Under the pieces are notes generated by a model that was not told the origin of the DNA, did not search any database, and was given only the letters and a program-made list of their open reading frames with translations. Positions 16,413 through 25,028 of a stretch of 64,000 bases of DNA are shown in pieces. Both the position numbers and the translations under genes were made by a program. The DNA is taken from NCBI GenBank assembly GCA_015698285.1, contig CP048685.1, forward strand, positions 558,001-622,000, written 5' to 3'. Origin of the DNA: Candidatus Nitronauta litoralis. Lineage in GTDB: Bacteria > Nitrospinota > Nitrospinia > Nitrospinales > Nitrospinaceae. The first letter of the stretch is position 1, and every line of letters starts with the position of its first letter.

Positions 16413-17143
16413 TTTCGTTCGCAAGAAGGACATGGCTGATACGCACGGGACAGATCTTTCTGGCTTCGGTTCTGGCACTGGTCGTCACGCCTCGGTTGGG
16501 ACGTGGAGCGGACATCGATTATTTTACCGGGACCGATTTTGTCGGAAAAAATCGTACCGGAATTTTTAAAACTTTCTATATCAACTACTGGAAGCCCCAT
16601 CGACGAATAGATGCCAGCAAATGGTCGCTTGAGGTAACCGGACTGTGCCAACGACCCGGACGCTTCTCACTTGAAGAGTTGCTTGAGATTCCGGATCGCG
16701 ACCAGGAGTCGCGTCTTAAATGCGTCGAGTGCTGGTCAGCGCGTGCCAGGTGGTCCGGGTTTTCCTTTGCCGAGATTGAGCGACGTGTCCAGCCCATGGA
16801 AGATGCAATCGGGGTAACCTTTCACTGCGCAGATGAATATGTCGAACACCTGTCCCTTGAAACCCTGCGTCATCCGCGCACGATGATGGTGACTCACATG
16901 AACGGTGTCCCGCTAACGGATGAACACGGATTTCCCTTGCGGGTGATCGCCCCAATGAAGTACGGTTATAAAAATCCGAAAGCGATTTTGAAAATTGAAT
17001 TTGTTTCGCAGGAAGTCTGGGGCACATGGAGCAAGATCGGCCCGTATTCAACCGACGGCACGATTCTTCCCGGCACCGACCATCCCCTGGAGTATGATAA
17101 GCAACCGCATCGAATCGCTGGCGGTGAGATCACAGAATATTAA
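16400..17143 (+). CDS. MsrP/YedY-like molybdopterin-dependent oxidoreductase
   Basis: The 247-residue protein belongs to the sulfite-oxidase fold family. The N terminus R-R-T-W-L-I-R-T-G-Q-I-F-L resembles a twin-arginine signal. The molybdenum-ligating cysteine is Cys108 in L-K-C-V-E-C-W-S, and M-N-G-V-P-L-T-D-E-H-G-F-P-L-R and G-Y-K-N-P-K are family motifs. MsrP repairs oxidised methionine residues of periplasmic proteins using electrons from MsrQ. No msrQ gene is present beside it, so the electron donor is unknown, and sulfite oxidation is another possibility. It is translated in overlap with the SUMF1 protein gene. Confidence 0.82.
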   Translation: MRKIISFARRTWLIRTGQIFLASVLALVVTPRLGRGADIDYFTGTDFVGKNRTGIFKTFYINYWKPHRRIDASKWSLEVTGLCQRPGRFSLEELLEIPDRDQESRLKCVECWSARARWSGFSFAEIERRVQPMEDAIGVTFHCADEYVEHLSLETLRHPRTMMVTHMNGVPLTDEHGFPLRVIAPMKYGYKNPKAILKIEFVSQEVWGTWSKIGPYSTDGTILPGTDHPLEYDKQPHRIAGGEITEY

Positions 17144-17167
17144 ATTTCAATTTTTTCTCCAGAATTC

Positions 17168-19345
17168 ATGAGCGACATTCGACCTTTTGACGAAAATGAA
17201 TGGAACCGTTTTAAAGAAGAGCGGCAGGCTTACATGGCTGCAGGTGGAACAGGTTCCGGCCTGCCCAAACCTTCGATCACCACGATGGACCTCACCGGAA
17301 AGTTTTCGAAGGGAGAAGACTGGTCTTTTTCAATTTTCGAAGGCTGTGATTTGACCGGAGCAGATCTGGAATTGGCAAACCTCCAGCATTGCCACTTTAA
17401 AGGAGCAAACCTTTCAGGAAGCAACCTGAAAGAGGCCGATCTTACCGGCACTGTTCTGACGCAGGCAACTTTAGCAGGATCCGACTGTTCCCAGGTTTCC
17501 CTTTCAAAGGCAACTTTAATGGCCACTGATGCCAGCGAGTGCAAGTTCGACAGTGCTGACTTAGAAAGCACAACTCTGTTTAATGCGGATTTTTCTAACT
17601 CCAGTTTTGTTGACGCCGACTTAAGCAAAGCCCAGGCGGAAGGGGCCAATTTCACACAAACCGATTTAACCCGGGCCGATCTAGGCTCTGCGGGCATGCC
17701 TTCTACCGATTTCACTGATGCCAATCTTGAAAGAGCCAATCTTTCGGGAACCAACCTGAAAAACGCACAGCTCACACAAGCAAATTTTTTTGAAGCCGAT
17801 TTGATCAAAACCGACATGACCGGAGCCGTCACGCTTGGCATGAACATCGGTGGGGCGAACCTTACCAATGCAAAGCTACCCGATGAAGTGGAAGATTTCT
17901 CCGGACTGAAAATTATAGAAGAATCCTCCAAATTGTTACGCACCTTGTTCCTGATGATGGTATCAGTGGTTGCCTTTTCCTTACTGACCATTGCTTCGAC
18001 CACCGACGTGCAGTTGCTAACCAATTCCACCAGTTTTCCACTTCCCATCATCGGAACCCCGGTTTCGATTCAGCAGTTTTATTTGATCGCTCCGTTTGGC
18101 ATTGCCGGATTGTTTTTGTATTTCCATTTATATCTAATGAAACACTATCGCCTGATCGCCAAGCTCCCGGCTGTTTTTCCTGATGGAACCCCATTCGACG
18201 AACGTCTTTTTCCGTGGATGTTCAACACCTGGGTAAAGGTTTTTTACCGAAAACTGAGGTCCCAGGACAAAGTGGCAGACACCTTGACGTATGGCATCGT
18301 TGTCTTTCTAGGTTGGATGCTGGTCCCGACCTTGCTTCTCATATTTATGGGCCGCTACGCAGTCAACCAAAACTCTACGCTATCCCAATATCAATTCTGG
18401 CTTACCCTTTCAACCTTGACCTTGGCCTATTACCAGTTGGTAATCCTGGAGGAAAAAATATTTCGAGTCCGCCTCGGATTACAAAGCAAAGCCTTCCGGC
18501 TACTATGGGGATTTGTCGTTTTCGTATCCTCGGCGTATCTTATTGTGATTCCTGAATACAATGGGAAACTCATCAACCCTTCCCTTTCCCATTCACTTTT
18601 TACCGCGGACTTTAGTCGACAGGACGTGTCTTCTCGTCCAGACAACTGGGACCCCCAGCACCCACTGGTCGGCGTCAAGGGAGCCAACCTCGAAGGAACT
18701 ACTTTGAAAGGAGCGTTTGGAACAGGTGCTTTTTTGGCAAAAGCTAACCTGGAAAATGCGGATTTATCAGAATCAGACTTTTCCGATTCTGATTTTCGTG
18801 CGGCAAATTTAAAAAATGCTCGAATGGTTTCGGGAAATTTTAGTTTGAGCAATTTTGACGGAGCCACTTTGGAAAAAGCAGAAATGACTTTAATGACATG
18901 TTTTTATTGCAGTTGGAAAAATGTGATATTGATGAATGCTGATCTAACCGGCGTGCGCCTGAATGATGCCATTTTAGATGGAACTGATATATGGCACGCT
19001 AATTTACAGGATTTGGATTTGACTGCGGCTAGCCTGGTTGGTGTCGATTTTCAAAGTTCAAATATGCAAGGCACCAGGTTGAAAAATGCAGACGTCAAAT
19101 TTGCCTACTTTGCAAATGTGAAGGGTTTAAATCCGGAACAAGTAAAATCATCCCGTAACTGGAGGTGGGCACTTTACGATGATGCCATGCGGAAAAGTCT
19201 CGGTATCTCGAATAAATATCTAACCGAAAGTCTGGGAGAAATCGTCAAAGGACATCATCCAGAGTTTTCCGATGAGGAAGTGCGGACCAAAGCATTTGAA
19301 TGGTACAAACTTTACGGATTAACGAAACCCCTTTCCATTCATTAA
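17168..19345 (+). CDS. Large pentapeptide-repeat membrane protein
   Basis: The 725-residue protein has three parts. Residues about 35-240 are pentapeptide repeats of the A(D/N)Lxx kind. Residues about 255-462 contain five hydrophobic segments that should cross the membrane. Residues about 504-647 form a second pentapeptide block. Pentapeptide repeats fold as a right-handed quadrilateral beta-helix and usually mediate binding. The arrangement of two such helices flanking a membrane domain is unusual, and a role as a membrane-bound scaffold or sensor is only inferred. It follows the MsrP-like gene by 24 bases and may share its transcript. Confidence 0.8.
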   Translation: MSDIRPFDENEWNRFKEERQAYMAAGGTGSGLPKPSITTMDLTGKFSKGEDWSFSIFEGCDLTGADLELANLQHCHFKGANLSGSNLKEADLTGTVLTQATLAGSDCSQVSLSKATLMATDASECKFDSADLESTTLFNADFSNSSFVDADLSKAQAEGANFTQTDLTRADLGSAGMPSTDFTDANLERANLSGTNLKNAQLTQANFFEADLIKTDMTGAVTLGMNIGGANLTNAKLPDEVEDFSGLKIIEESSKLLRTLFLMMVSVVAFSLLTIASTTDVQLLTNSTSFPLPIIGTPVSIQQFYLIAPFGIAGLFLYFHLYLMKHYRLIAKLPAVFPDGTPFDERLFPWMFNTWVKVFYRKLRSQDKVADTLTYGIVVFLGWMLVPTLLLIFMGRYAVNQNSTLSQYQFWLTLSTLTLAYYQLVILEEKIFRVRLGLQSKAFRLLWGFVVFVSSAYLIVIPEYNGKLINPSLSHSLFTADFSRQDVSSRPDNWDPQHPLVGVKGANLEGTTLKGAFGTGAFLAKANLENADLSESDFSDSDFRAANLKNARMVSGNFSLSNFDGATLEKAEMTLMTCFYCSWKNVILMNADLTGVRLNDAILDGTDIWHANLQDLDLTAASLVGVDFQSSNMQGTRLKNADVKFAYFANVKGLNPEQVKSSRNWRWALYDDAMRKSLGISNKYLTESLGEIVKGHHPEFSDEEVRTKAFEWYKLYGLTKPLSIH

Positions 19346-19685
19346 ATCTGGACTAAAAACTTGAATAACTTCGCTCCTCCCCGGTATCCTTTCCAAAGAA
19401 CCTGATAGCCCCGGAAATTAATTTTAAAAATTTAATAATTTCCTCTTTTCTTATCTATAAAAACGAATAAAATAGAATTTACATTCAAAATTACTTGCAT
19501 GAACTTAAAATTCATAAAAAATTAATTTGAACTTGACGCTAAAATTTATAAAAAATGAGTTAAACCTCTCTTAAATAAAACGAAAAACCCAAAATACTCA
19601 CTAAAACAAAACACATATTCTTTCATTTGAAAAGTCAGGCTAAAGCTGACTATTAGTTCAATAAAATCAATCAAAGAGGCTCTTC
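19346..19685. other. AT-rich noncoding region upstream of the LysR gene
   Basis: No gene is seen here. Two imperfect direct repeats, AAAATTCATAAAAAAT and AAAATTTATAAAAAAT, occur at about 19506-19560, each preceded by GAACTT or a similar sequence. They could be regulator-binding sites for the LysR-type protein encoded next. An AGAGG ribosome-binding sequence lies before its ATG. Confidence 0.35.
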
Positions 19686-20573
19686 ATGTCCTGGTTAAAT
19701 TATCACCACTTGTACCTGTTTCAAACGATTGCCAATGAGGGCAGCATTTCAAAGGCCTCCAAAACCCTTCGACTGGGCCAGCCCACTTTGAGCACTCAAC
19801 TCAAAAGCCTTGAAGAGTATCTTAATATTAAATTGTTTGAACGCAAAAATAAAAAGCTGATATTGACTGAGGAAGGAAAAATTGTGCTGGAGTATGCAAA
19901 TGAGATTTTTGCGATGGGGGATGAACTTCAGGAAGTGGTTCGTAATGGAACATTTAACAAGCGGACCCATTTACGGATTGGAGTACTGGAAAGTCTGCCC
20001 AAACGTCTGATCCATCAACTGGTCAGTTTTGCCAGATCAAATCGGAATTGCGCCACCACCGTTCTGGAAGGTGATGGAAATTATCTTCTTCGGGAGCTGT
20101 CTGCGCACCGGATCGATTTGCTCCTGACCAACTATTCGCCCACTGTAGATTTGAGCGAACAATTCGATGCCCAGTTATTAGCCAGTGTTCCCATTTCGAT
20201 TTTCGGGACGGGCAATTACCGCCACCTGAAAACCAATTTTCCCCAATCCCTAATCAATCAGCCTTTTATTCTGCCAACCCTTCACAGCAAGCTGCGCCAT
20301 GACCTTGATCACTTTTTCCGAGCCAATAAAGTTTCCATCGATATCACCATCGAAACCCAGGACACGAGTGTTCAAAAGCTGCTGGGAACAGAGGGGATGG
20401 GGTTGGTGCCTCTTCCGGATTTTGCAGGAAAAGAACTGGTAGACGAAAAAAAGCTGATCAAAATCGGCACCCTTCCGGAAATCCAGGAAAATTTCTGGCT
20501 TATTGCAGGAATTCGAAAAATACCCAACCCCGTAGCCCTCGATATCATGGAAAACTTTTCACTTTCCATTTAA
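19686..20573 (+). CDS. LysR-family regulator, NhaR-like
   Basis: The 295-residue protein begins M-S-W-L-N-Y-H-H-L-Y-L-F-Q, the typical start of NhaR-type regulators. It has the winged helix-turn-helix with G-S-I-S-K-A-S-K-T-L and L-S-T-Q-L-K-S-L-E, followed by a periplasmic-binding-like effector domain. NhaR in enterics responds to sodium and pH and activates nhaA; related proteins in other phyla regulate various genes. No antiporter gene is next to it, so its target is not evident. It converges with the SIR2-TPR gene. Confidence 0.85.
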   Translation: MSWLNYHHLYLFQTIANEGSISKASKTLRLGQPTLSTQLKSLEEYLNIKLFERKNKKLILTEEGKIVLEYANEIFAMGDELQEVVRNGTFNKRTHLRIGVLESLPKRLIHQLVSFARSNRNCATTVLEGDGNYLLRELSAHRIDLLLTNYSPTVDLSEQFDAQLLASVPISIFGTGNYRHLKTNFPQSLINQPFILPTLHSKLRHDLDHFFRANKVSIDITIETQDTSVQKLLGTEGMGLVPLPDFAGKELVDEKKLIKIGTLPEIQENFWLIAGIRKIPNPVALDIMENFSLSI

Positions 20574-20640
20574 AGTATGGTGGGTTTAATTCAGGATTCA
20601 ACACCCGATGATCAAAAGGGAGGGGTCTTGAATATTGCGT

Positions 20641-23547
20641 TTACTTGGGCTTTTCAGCCTTGGAATTTTTCTCTTTCCCAGCCGTGCCTTCGTCTCCTTC
20701 TTTGGGCTCAGCTTCCCTGGCTGAGGCGGGGAGCCACAACCCTTTAAACCACTTGGACTGGGCCATGTTAGCGAAGGCCGGTTCATTATCGAGTTCTTCC
20801 TGAGGCGGAAGGTTTTCGTTGGTTTTGCATTTCTGCAACCATTCGCGGCAGCCCGATTCATTTGCCAGTTGCCCCATGAGCTTGGCCATGGTGTAGGTCG
20901 CAACACCGGGTTGGAGTTCTTCCGCTTTTTGTAATTTTGCTTTAGCCTCAGCCAATAAGGGGTGAGCGTTAATACCCTTTTTGGATTTGGCCTGCTCCAT
21001 CAGCACTTCGCTCATATAGGTAAGCGCATCCGGGTTGTCCTCATTGTATTCAAGTGCCTGCTTGAGGTAATCCTGTGCCTTCTCAATCATCAAATCCGCA
21101 TCGCCCCCCTCAGCCTTACGCGCTTTTTTAAGGAGGATGCCTCCGAAATTAGTGAGGGCTAACGGATCATCCGGTTTGATCTTGATGGCTGCTTCATATT
21201 TTCCTTCCGCCTGCGAAAGCAGCAACATGCCTTCCTCGCCCCCCTTGGATTTTCCAAGCTTGAACAGAGCATTACCCCAGTTGCTGATCGCCTTCAGATA
21301 ATCCGCCCGGATCTTGATCGCTTCCTGGAATTTTTCAATTGCCTTGTAAAGAAAAGCTTCAGCCTCAATACCCTGCTTGCCATCCGCGAGTTGATAGAAC
21401 ACGTTGCCCCAAAGAGTGAAGGCTTCCGGGTTATTCGGCTGGATTTTGATCGCCTGTTCATAATTTTCCACCGCATTGGAGAGCAGCGCATCGGCAGAAG
21501 GTCCTGATTTGCCTTGTGCAAGTTGGGAATAGACGCTACCCAGCTTGGTGAAAGCTTCGTGATTGGTCGGCACAATACGGATCGCATTCTGAAATTTTTC
21601 TGCTGCCTGGTTAAGCAGCTTGCTTGCTGCATCGCCGCTTTTTCGTCGTGCCATTCTTAAAAGGCCGACCCCCCAGCGGAAATTCACACGAGGCATATCC
21701 GGCTTAAGCGCCAGTACCGTCTGGAATTTTTCCATCGCAAGCGAACAATATTCCTCGCCCTGGCCATCATCGCGCGCCAGCCCACGTTCAAGAAGGGCAT
21801 CGGCCCAACCAAAGAACGCTTCAGGAGAATTGGGTCGCAGCTTGACGCAGGACTGAAATTTTTCCGCAGTAGCGGCCAGCATGCGATCCTGCTCTTCACC
21901 TTTTTTCGATTTAGAAAATACCAGCAGGGATTGCCCCATGTGCAACAAGGCATCAGCGTTATGTGGATCCACCTTGAGTGCAGTGTTTAGCTTTTCTGCA
22001 GCCTGACCATAAAGACGCAGTGCTTCCGCACCTTTTTTCTTGCGAGCCTGACTGAACAGGGCAAACCCACAACCATATGCCGCCCCTCCGTGTTCCGGCT
22101 CAGCCTTCAAAACCGCTTGAAATTTCTCTGTCGCTTGCGCAAAAAACTGATCTACCGTTTCGTCGGTTCTGGAAGCCGCCTGCTCGAGCAGGGCAAATCC
22201 CCAACCATAATTTGCTTCATGCAGATCCGGTTTCAGTTCCAGCGCTTTCTGGTATTTTTCCGCTGCCTGACCAAACAGGTTTTCCGCATCAGCTCCGGAT
22301 TTCAGTTTAGCCTGCTCGACCAGCAGTTTGCCCAGCTTGAATAAAACCTCATGATTGTCGGGTGTGATTTCCAGCGCACCGGAGTATTGCTCCCCTGCTT
22401 GCGATAACAGGTCGAAAGAGGCATCGCCCCCTTTTTCCTGAGCCTGCTCCAACAAGGCGTCTCCATGGGAGAGATAAGCCAGGGACAACAAATCCCCAAG
22501 GGCCGAGTTCGGGTTTTGATCGTATTCCGGGCGGTAATCCAGGATCTTTTTGAGGTCGCCTTCGACAAGTGCAGTACGTGCAGCTTTTACAGCCTGAATT
22601 TTTTCAGGACTGTCGAGACTCTCAAGGCTGGGGGCACCAACATCCTGCCCGCGATTTTCTCCCTCAAACTGTTGAATGGCTTGACGGGTTTGGAACAGGG
22701 GGATGTCTGTTATTTGAATTCCGGCATCAATACCCTCAACAGGAAACGGAGCAATCGATTTAAGCATCCCGCCAAGATGTGTAAAGGGGAAATTCAGAAA
22801 GTTGGGTGATAAAGCGTCCAGCTGCTGGGCCAGGGCAATCATAAAAGTATCCGGGTCAGGGCTTTCTACACAATCCCCATTATCATCTTCGAGTAATTCA
22901 TCAATAGATTCCGGCACCCCACCCTGTCCGTGTTTCACCCATAGAAACCCTTTTGAAAATGGACCCGATTTAGATAAAAGCCCTGCCACCTCATCGTTGG
23001 CCTCGGCCTTGTGCCCGATGACAACAACCTGATGATCACTTAACCCTGCCAAAGCGGCATCCATGTTTCCTGTCGCCTGCCCCAGGCTCCGCCCATTCAG
23101 GAAAAAAACTGCATTCTCTGGAATCCTGGGGGAAGAGGAAACAGTTGAAAGCGTACAATCGAACACGTGTGGAAAAACTCCAACCAGCGAACAGGCCTTA
23201 AGCAACAAGGAATCGGGATTCAAGGTAAGAACACGGGACACAAGGCCCTTTTTCATCAACAAGGCAACAGCGAGATGAGCCCAGTTAATCTTCGCCTTTT
23301 TTTCCTGCTTGGCCAGCAAATCATCGCGGTCACTATCGGGTAACTCAGAACAACATCCAATCAGATCTTTGGTGGTGGCTTTTTCATGGGCATCCGGATA
23401 GGTCGCCTTGATTATCTCCAGAAACTCATCGCTGGACGGAAGCCCCGAAAGCTCTGAGCATGCCTCCCCTAAAACAAGGATGGCACCTTGCCCATCGGAT
23501 TTATTTATTTTGGAAGCAGTATTCTGGGCGGCAGTATGAAGACTCAT
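20641..23547 (-). CDS. SIR2-like/TPR protein with degenerate SIR2 site
   Basis: The 968-residue protein has an N-terminal SIR2-type domain (residues about 20-290) and then about eleven TPR-like repeats with a period near 44 residues, each with the pattern A-x-E-K-(F/Y)-x-x-A-(L/I)-x-(L/I)-x-P. The SIR2 region keeps I-N-W-A-H-L-A-V-A-L-L-M-K. The NAD-site motifs are changed, however: G-E-A-C-S replaces G-A-G-x-S, T-L-N-P-D (108-112) replaces T-T-N-F-D, and F-L-N-G (149-152) replaces H-L-H-G, losing the catalytic histidine. So NAD hydrolysis is unlikely and a scaffold role is more plausible. Its ATG overlaps the stop of the CDP-alcohol phosphatidyltransferase gene, so the two are translationally coupled. 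Confidence 0.75.
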   Translation of the reverse strand: MSLHTAAQNTASKINKSDGQGAILVLGEACSELSGLPSSDEFLEIIKATYPDAHEKATTKDLIGCCSELPDSDRDDLLAKQEKKAKINWAHLAVALLMKKGLVSRVLTLNPDSLLLKACSLVGVFPHVFDCTLSTVSSSPRIPENAVFFLNGRSLGQATGNMDAALAGLSDHQVVVIGHKAEANDEVAGLLSKSGPFSKGFLWVKHGQGGVPESIDELLEDDNGDCVESPDPDTFMIALAQQLDALSPNFLNFPFTHLGGMLKSIAPFPVEGIDAGIQITDIPLFQTRQAIQQFEGENRGQDVGAPSLESLDSPEKIQAVKAARTALVEGDLKKILDYRPEYDQNPNSALGDLLSLAYLSHGDALLEQAQEKGGDASFDLLSQAGEQYSGALEITPDNHEVLFKLGKLLVEQAKLKSGADAENLFGQAAEKYQKALELKPDLHEANYGWGFALLEQAASRTDETVDQFFAQATEKFQAVLKAEPEHGGAAYGCGFALFSQARKKKGAEALRLYGQAAEKLNTALKVDPHNADALLHMGQSLLVFSKSKKGEEQDRMLAATAEKFQSCVKLRPNSPEAFFGWADALLERGLARDDGQGEEYCSLAMEKFQTVLALKPDMPRVNFRWGVGLLRMARRKSGDAASKLLNQAAEKFQNAIRIVPTNHEAFTKLGSVYSQLAQGKSGPSADALLSNAVENYEQAIKIQPNNPEAFTLWGNVFYQLADGKQGIEAEAFLYKAIEKFQEAIKIRADYLKAISNWGNALFKLGKSKGGEEGMLLLSQAEGKYEAAIKIKPDDPLALTNFGGILLKKARKAEGGDADLMIEKAQDYLKQALEYNEDNPDALTYMSEVLMEQAKSKKGINAHPLLAEAKAKLQKAEELQPGVATYTMAKLMGQLANESGCREWLQKCKTNENLPPQEELDNEPAFANMAQSKWFKGLWLPASAREAEPKEGDEGTAGKEKNSKAEKPK

Positions 23548-24821
23548 CGTTTAAGCTTTTCTGAGTTTTTGGAACACAAGTCGGTGGATGAAGACCACGC
23601 CCCGCGATAACGCAGGAACACCAGCCATAAAGCAAAAACATTAGACCCAATCGCAGTCAGGGCAAGAAAAATTCCCAATTGGTCAACCAGGGCCAGAGCA
23701 AACAGAAAGTAAATGAAGTCACGGTTGGCCATTTGATCGACCAGAGACGTGTCTTCTTTTTCCTTTTCGTTTTTCCCCGAAACCTCCTCAGTCGCCTTCA
23801 TTTTGCTTTCGATAAGACTTGATTGCAAAAGGGCGAACGCCATCAGCGTGCCAATGACCGCCAAAGTTCCGAGAATTTTATAAATACCGTTTTCGGTCGA
23901 GAAAAACAACCCCATCCCGATTGAAAAAAATACGGCGGAGTGAACAATGTTGTCCGCCCAGATATCGAGAATTCCTCCCAAGGGGGATTCCAGAAACTTC
24001 AGCCTCGCCACCTCTCCATCAGCACAATCGATCCAAGCCGAAACAAGAAGCAACACGGCCCCGGCAACTCCCCCTTCATACCCTCCAGACCAGAAACAGG
24101 CCGCCGCCATCAACCCTGTTATCATGGCGATGAAAGTGATCTGATTAGGCGTCAGAGGAGTCATGACTAAAAAACGGGTGAACTGCCGCGAAATCTGACG
24201 CGTGACCAGCCGGTCCATCAAGCTGTCATTGCTCAATCCACTTTCTGCCAGCAGAACTGCCGATTGCCGACGGAAATCCCGTCTTTGACTCAATTGCCTG
24301 TCTTTCGCGCCGGAAAAATATACCAGGGCCCCGGCATCCTCAATATCTTTCTCGCCGTCTCCTGACAGCGAGGTCTTTCTGAATTCTGTTAACGCTGGAA
24401 CTTCATCAATGTTTACTTGCTCGACCCATCCCTGGTCCGTTGCCCCAGAAAGAAGGACTGCAATTTCCTGTTTCCGGTGCAATGCCCCGCCATTAACTAC
24501 CCAAGGACTTTGTTCCAACGCTTTTTTAAGGCCGTCGCGGTCAGAAACGATGTTCAATTCCAACTTGCAACGCTTATCCTCTTTTACCCGTTCGACCCAG
24601 GAATCGCCGTTACCAGCCTTAAGGTTCGGGTGATAAAGGGTCAGATGCTCAACCCCGCCCCGCTGCAGATTCAGGATGTTCAATAATACAAACGGAACGC
24701 CCGTAATCGGCTTCAAATACCAGTCTTCCAGCTTGTACGGGGCCGGGGGATCTCTCAGGATCAATACAACTCGAGCGTTATCGGACCCGTTTTCTAAAGC
24801 TGATTCAATAAGGTTCGCCAT
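23544..24821 (-). CDS. CDP-alcohol phosphatidyltransferase with N-terminal nucleotidyltransferase-like domain
   Basis: The 425-residue protein has an N-terminal soluble domain of about 200 residues resembling a degenerate sugar-nucleotidyltransferase, and a membrane domain with the complete CDP-alcohol phosphotransferase signature near residue 264. In order, the signature reads D-C-A-D-G-E-V-A-R, a glycine and two spaced aspartates (D-I-W-A-D). The membrane domain joins an alcohol to a CDP-activated lipid or polyol. Fusions of this layout make inositol-phosphate-type compounds or membrane lipids in other organisms, but the alcohol used here is unknown. It is a paralogue of the next gene upstream (25029-26279) and overlaps the SIR2-TPR gene by four bases. 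Confidence 0.8.
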   Translation of the reverse strand: MANLIESALENGSDNARVVLILRDPPAPYKLEDWYLKPITGVPFVLLNILNLQRGGVEHLTLYHPNLKAGNGDSWVERVKEDKRCKLELNIVSDRDGLKKALEQSPWVVNGGALHRKQEIAVLLSGATDQGWVEQVNIDEVPALTEFRKTSLSGDGEKDIEDAGALVYFSGAKDRQLSQRRDFRRQSAVLLAESGLSNDSLMDRLVTRQISRQFTRFLVMTPLTPNQITFIAMITGLMAAACFWSGGYEGGVAGAVLLLVSAWIDCADGEVARLKFLESPLGGILDIWADNIVHSAVFFSIGMGLFFSTENGIYKILGTLAVIGTLMAFALLQSSLIESKMKATEEVSGKNEKEKEDTSLVDQMANRDFIYFLFALALVDQLGIFLALTAIGSNVFALWLVFLRYRGAWSSSTDLCSKNSEKLKR

Positions 24822-25028
24822 AAAAGCGGAAACCTGTTTTCCTATAAGGTCCTTGTGTTACGACAATCAAAAGGCCATAAATTCGAAGACCCTAAACAAA
24901 TCGAAAAAACCCCCTTCGATCTATCGTTACCAAGAATACCTTGAAAATGATGAAAAGATTGTCCGATGGTAGCAAAAACTGAAAAAAAATCAAGTGGTTA
25001 TATGGTTTACACGGGTTCAGGTAACCGG

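Noticed and set aside
20641-23547. SIR2-TPR gene as a typical anti-phage NADase
   Set aside because: The catalytic histidine and NAD motifs are altered and there are no other defence genes nearby, so I describe it as degenerate.
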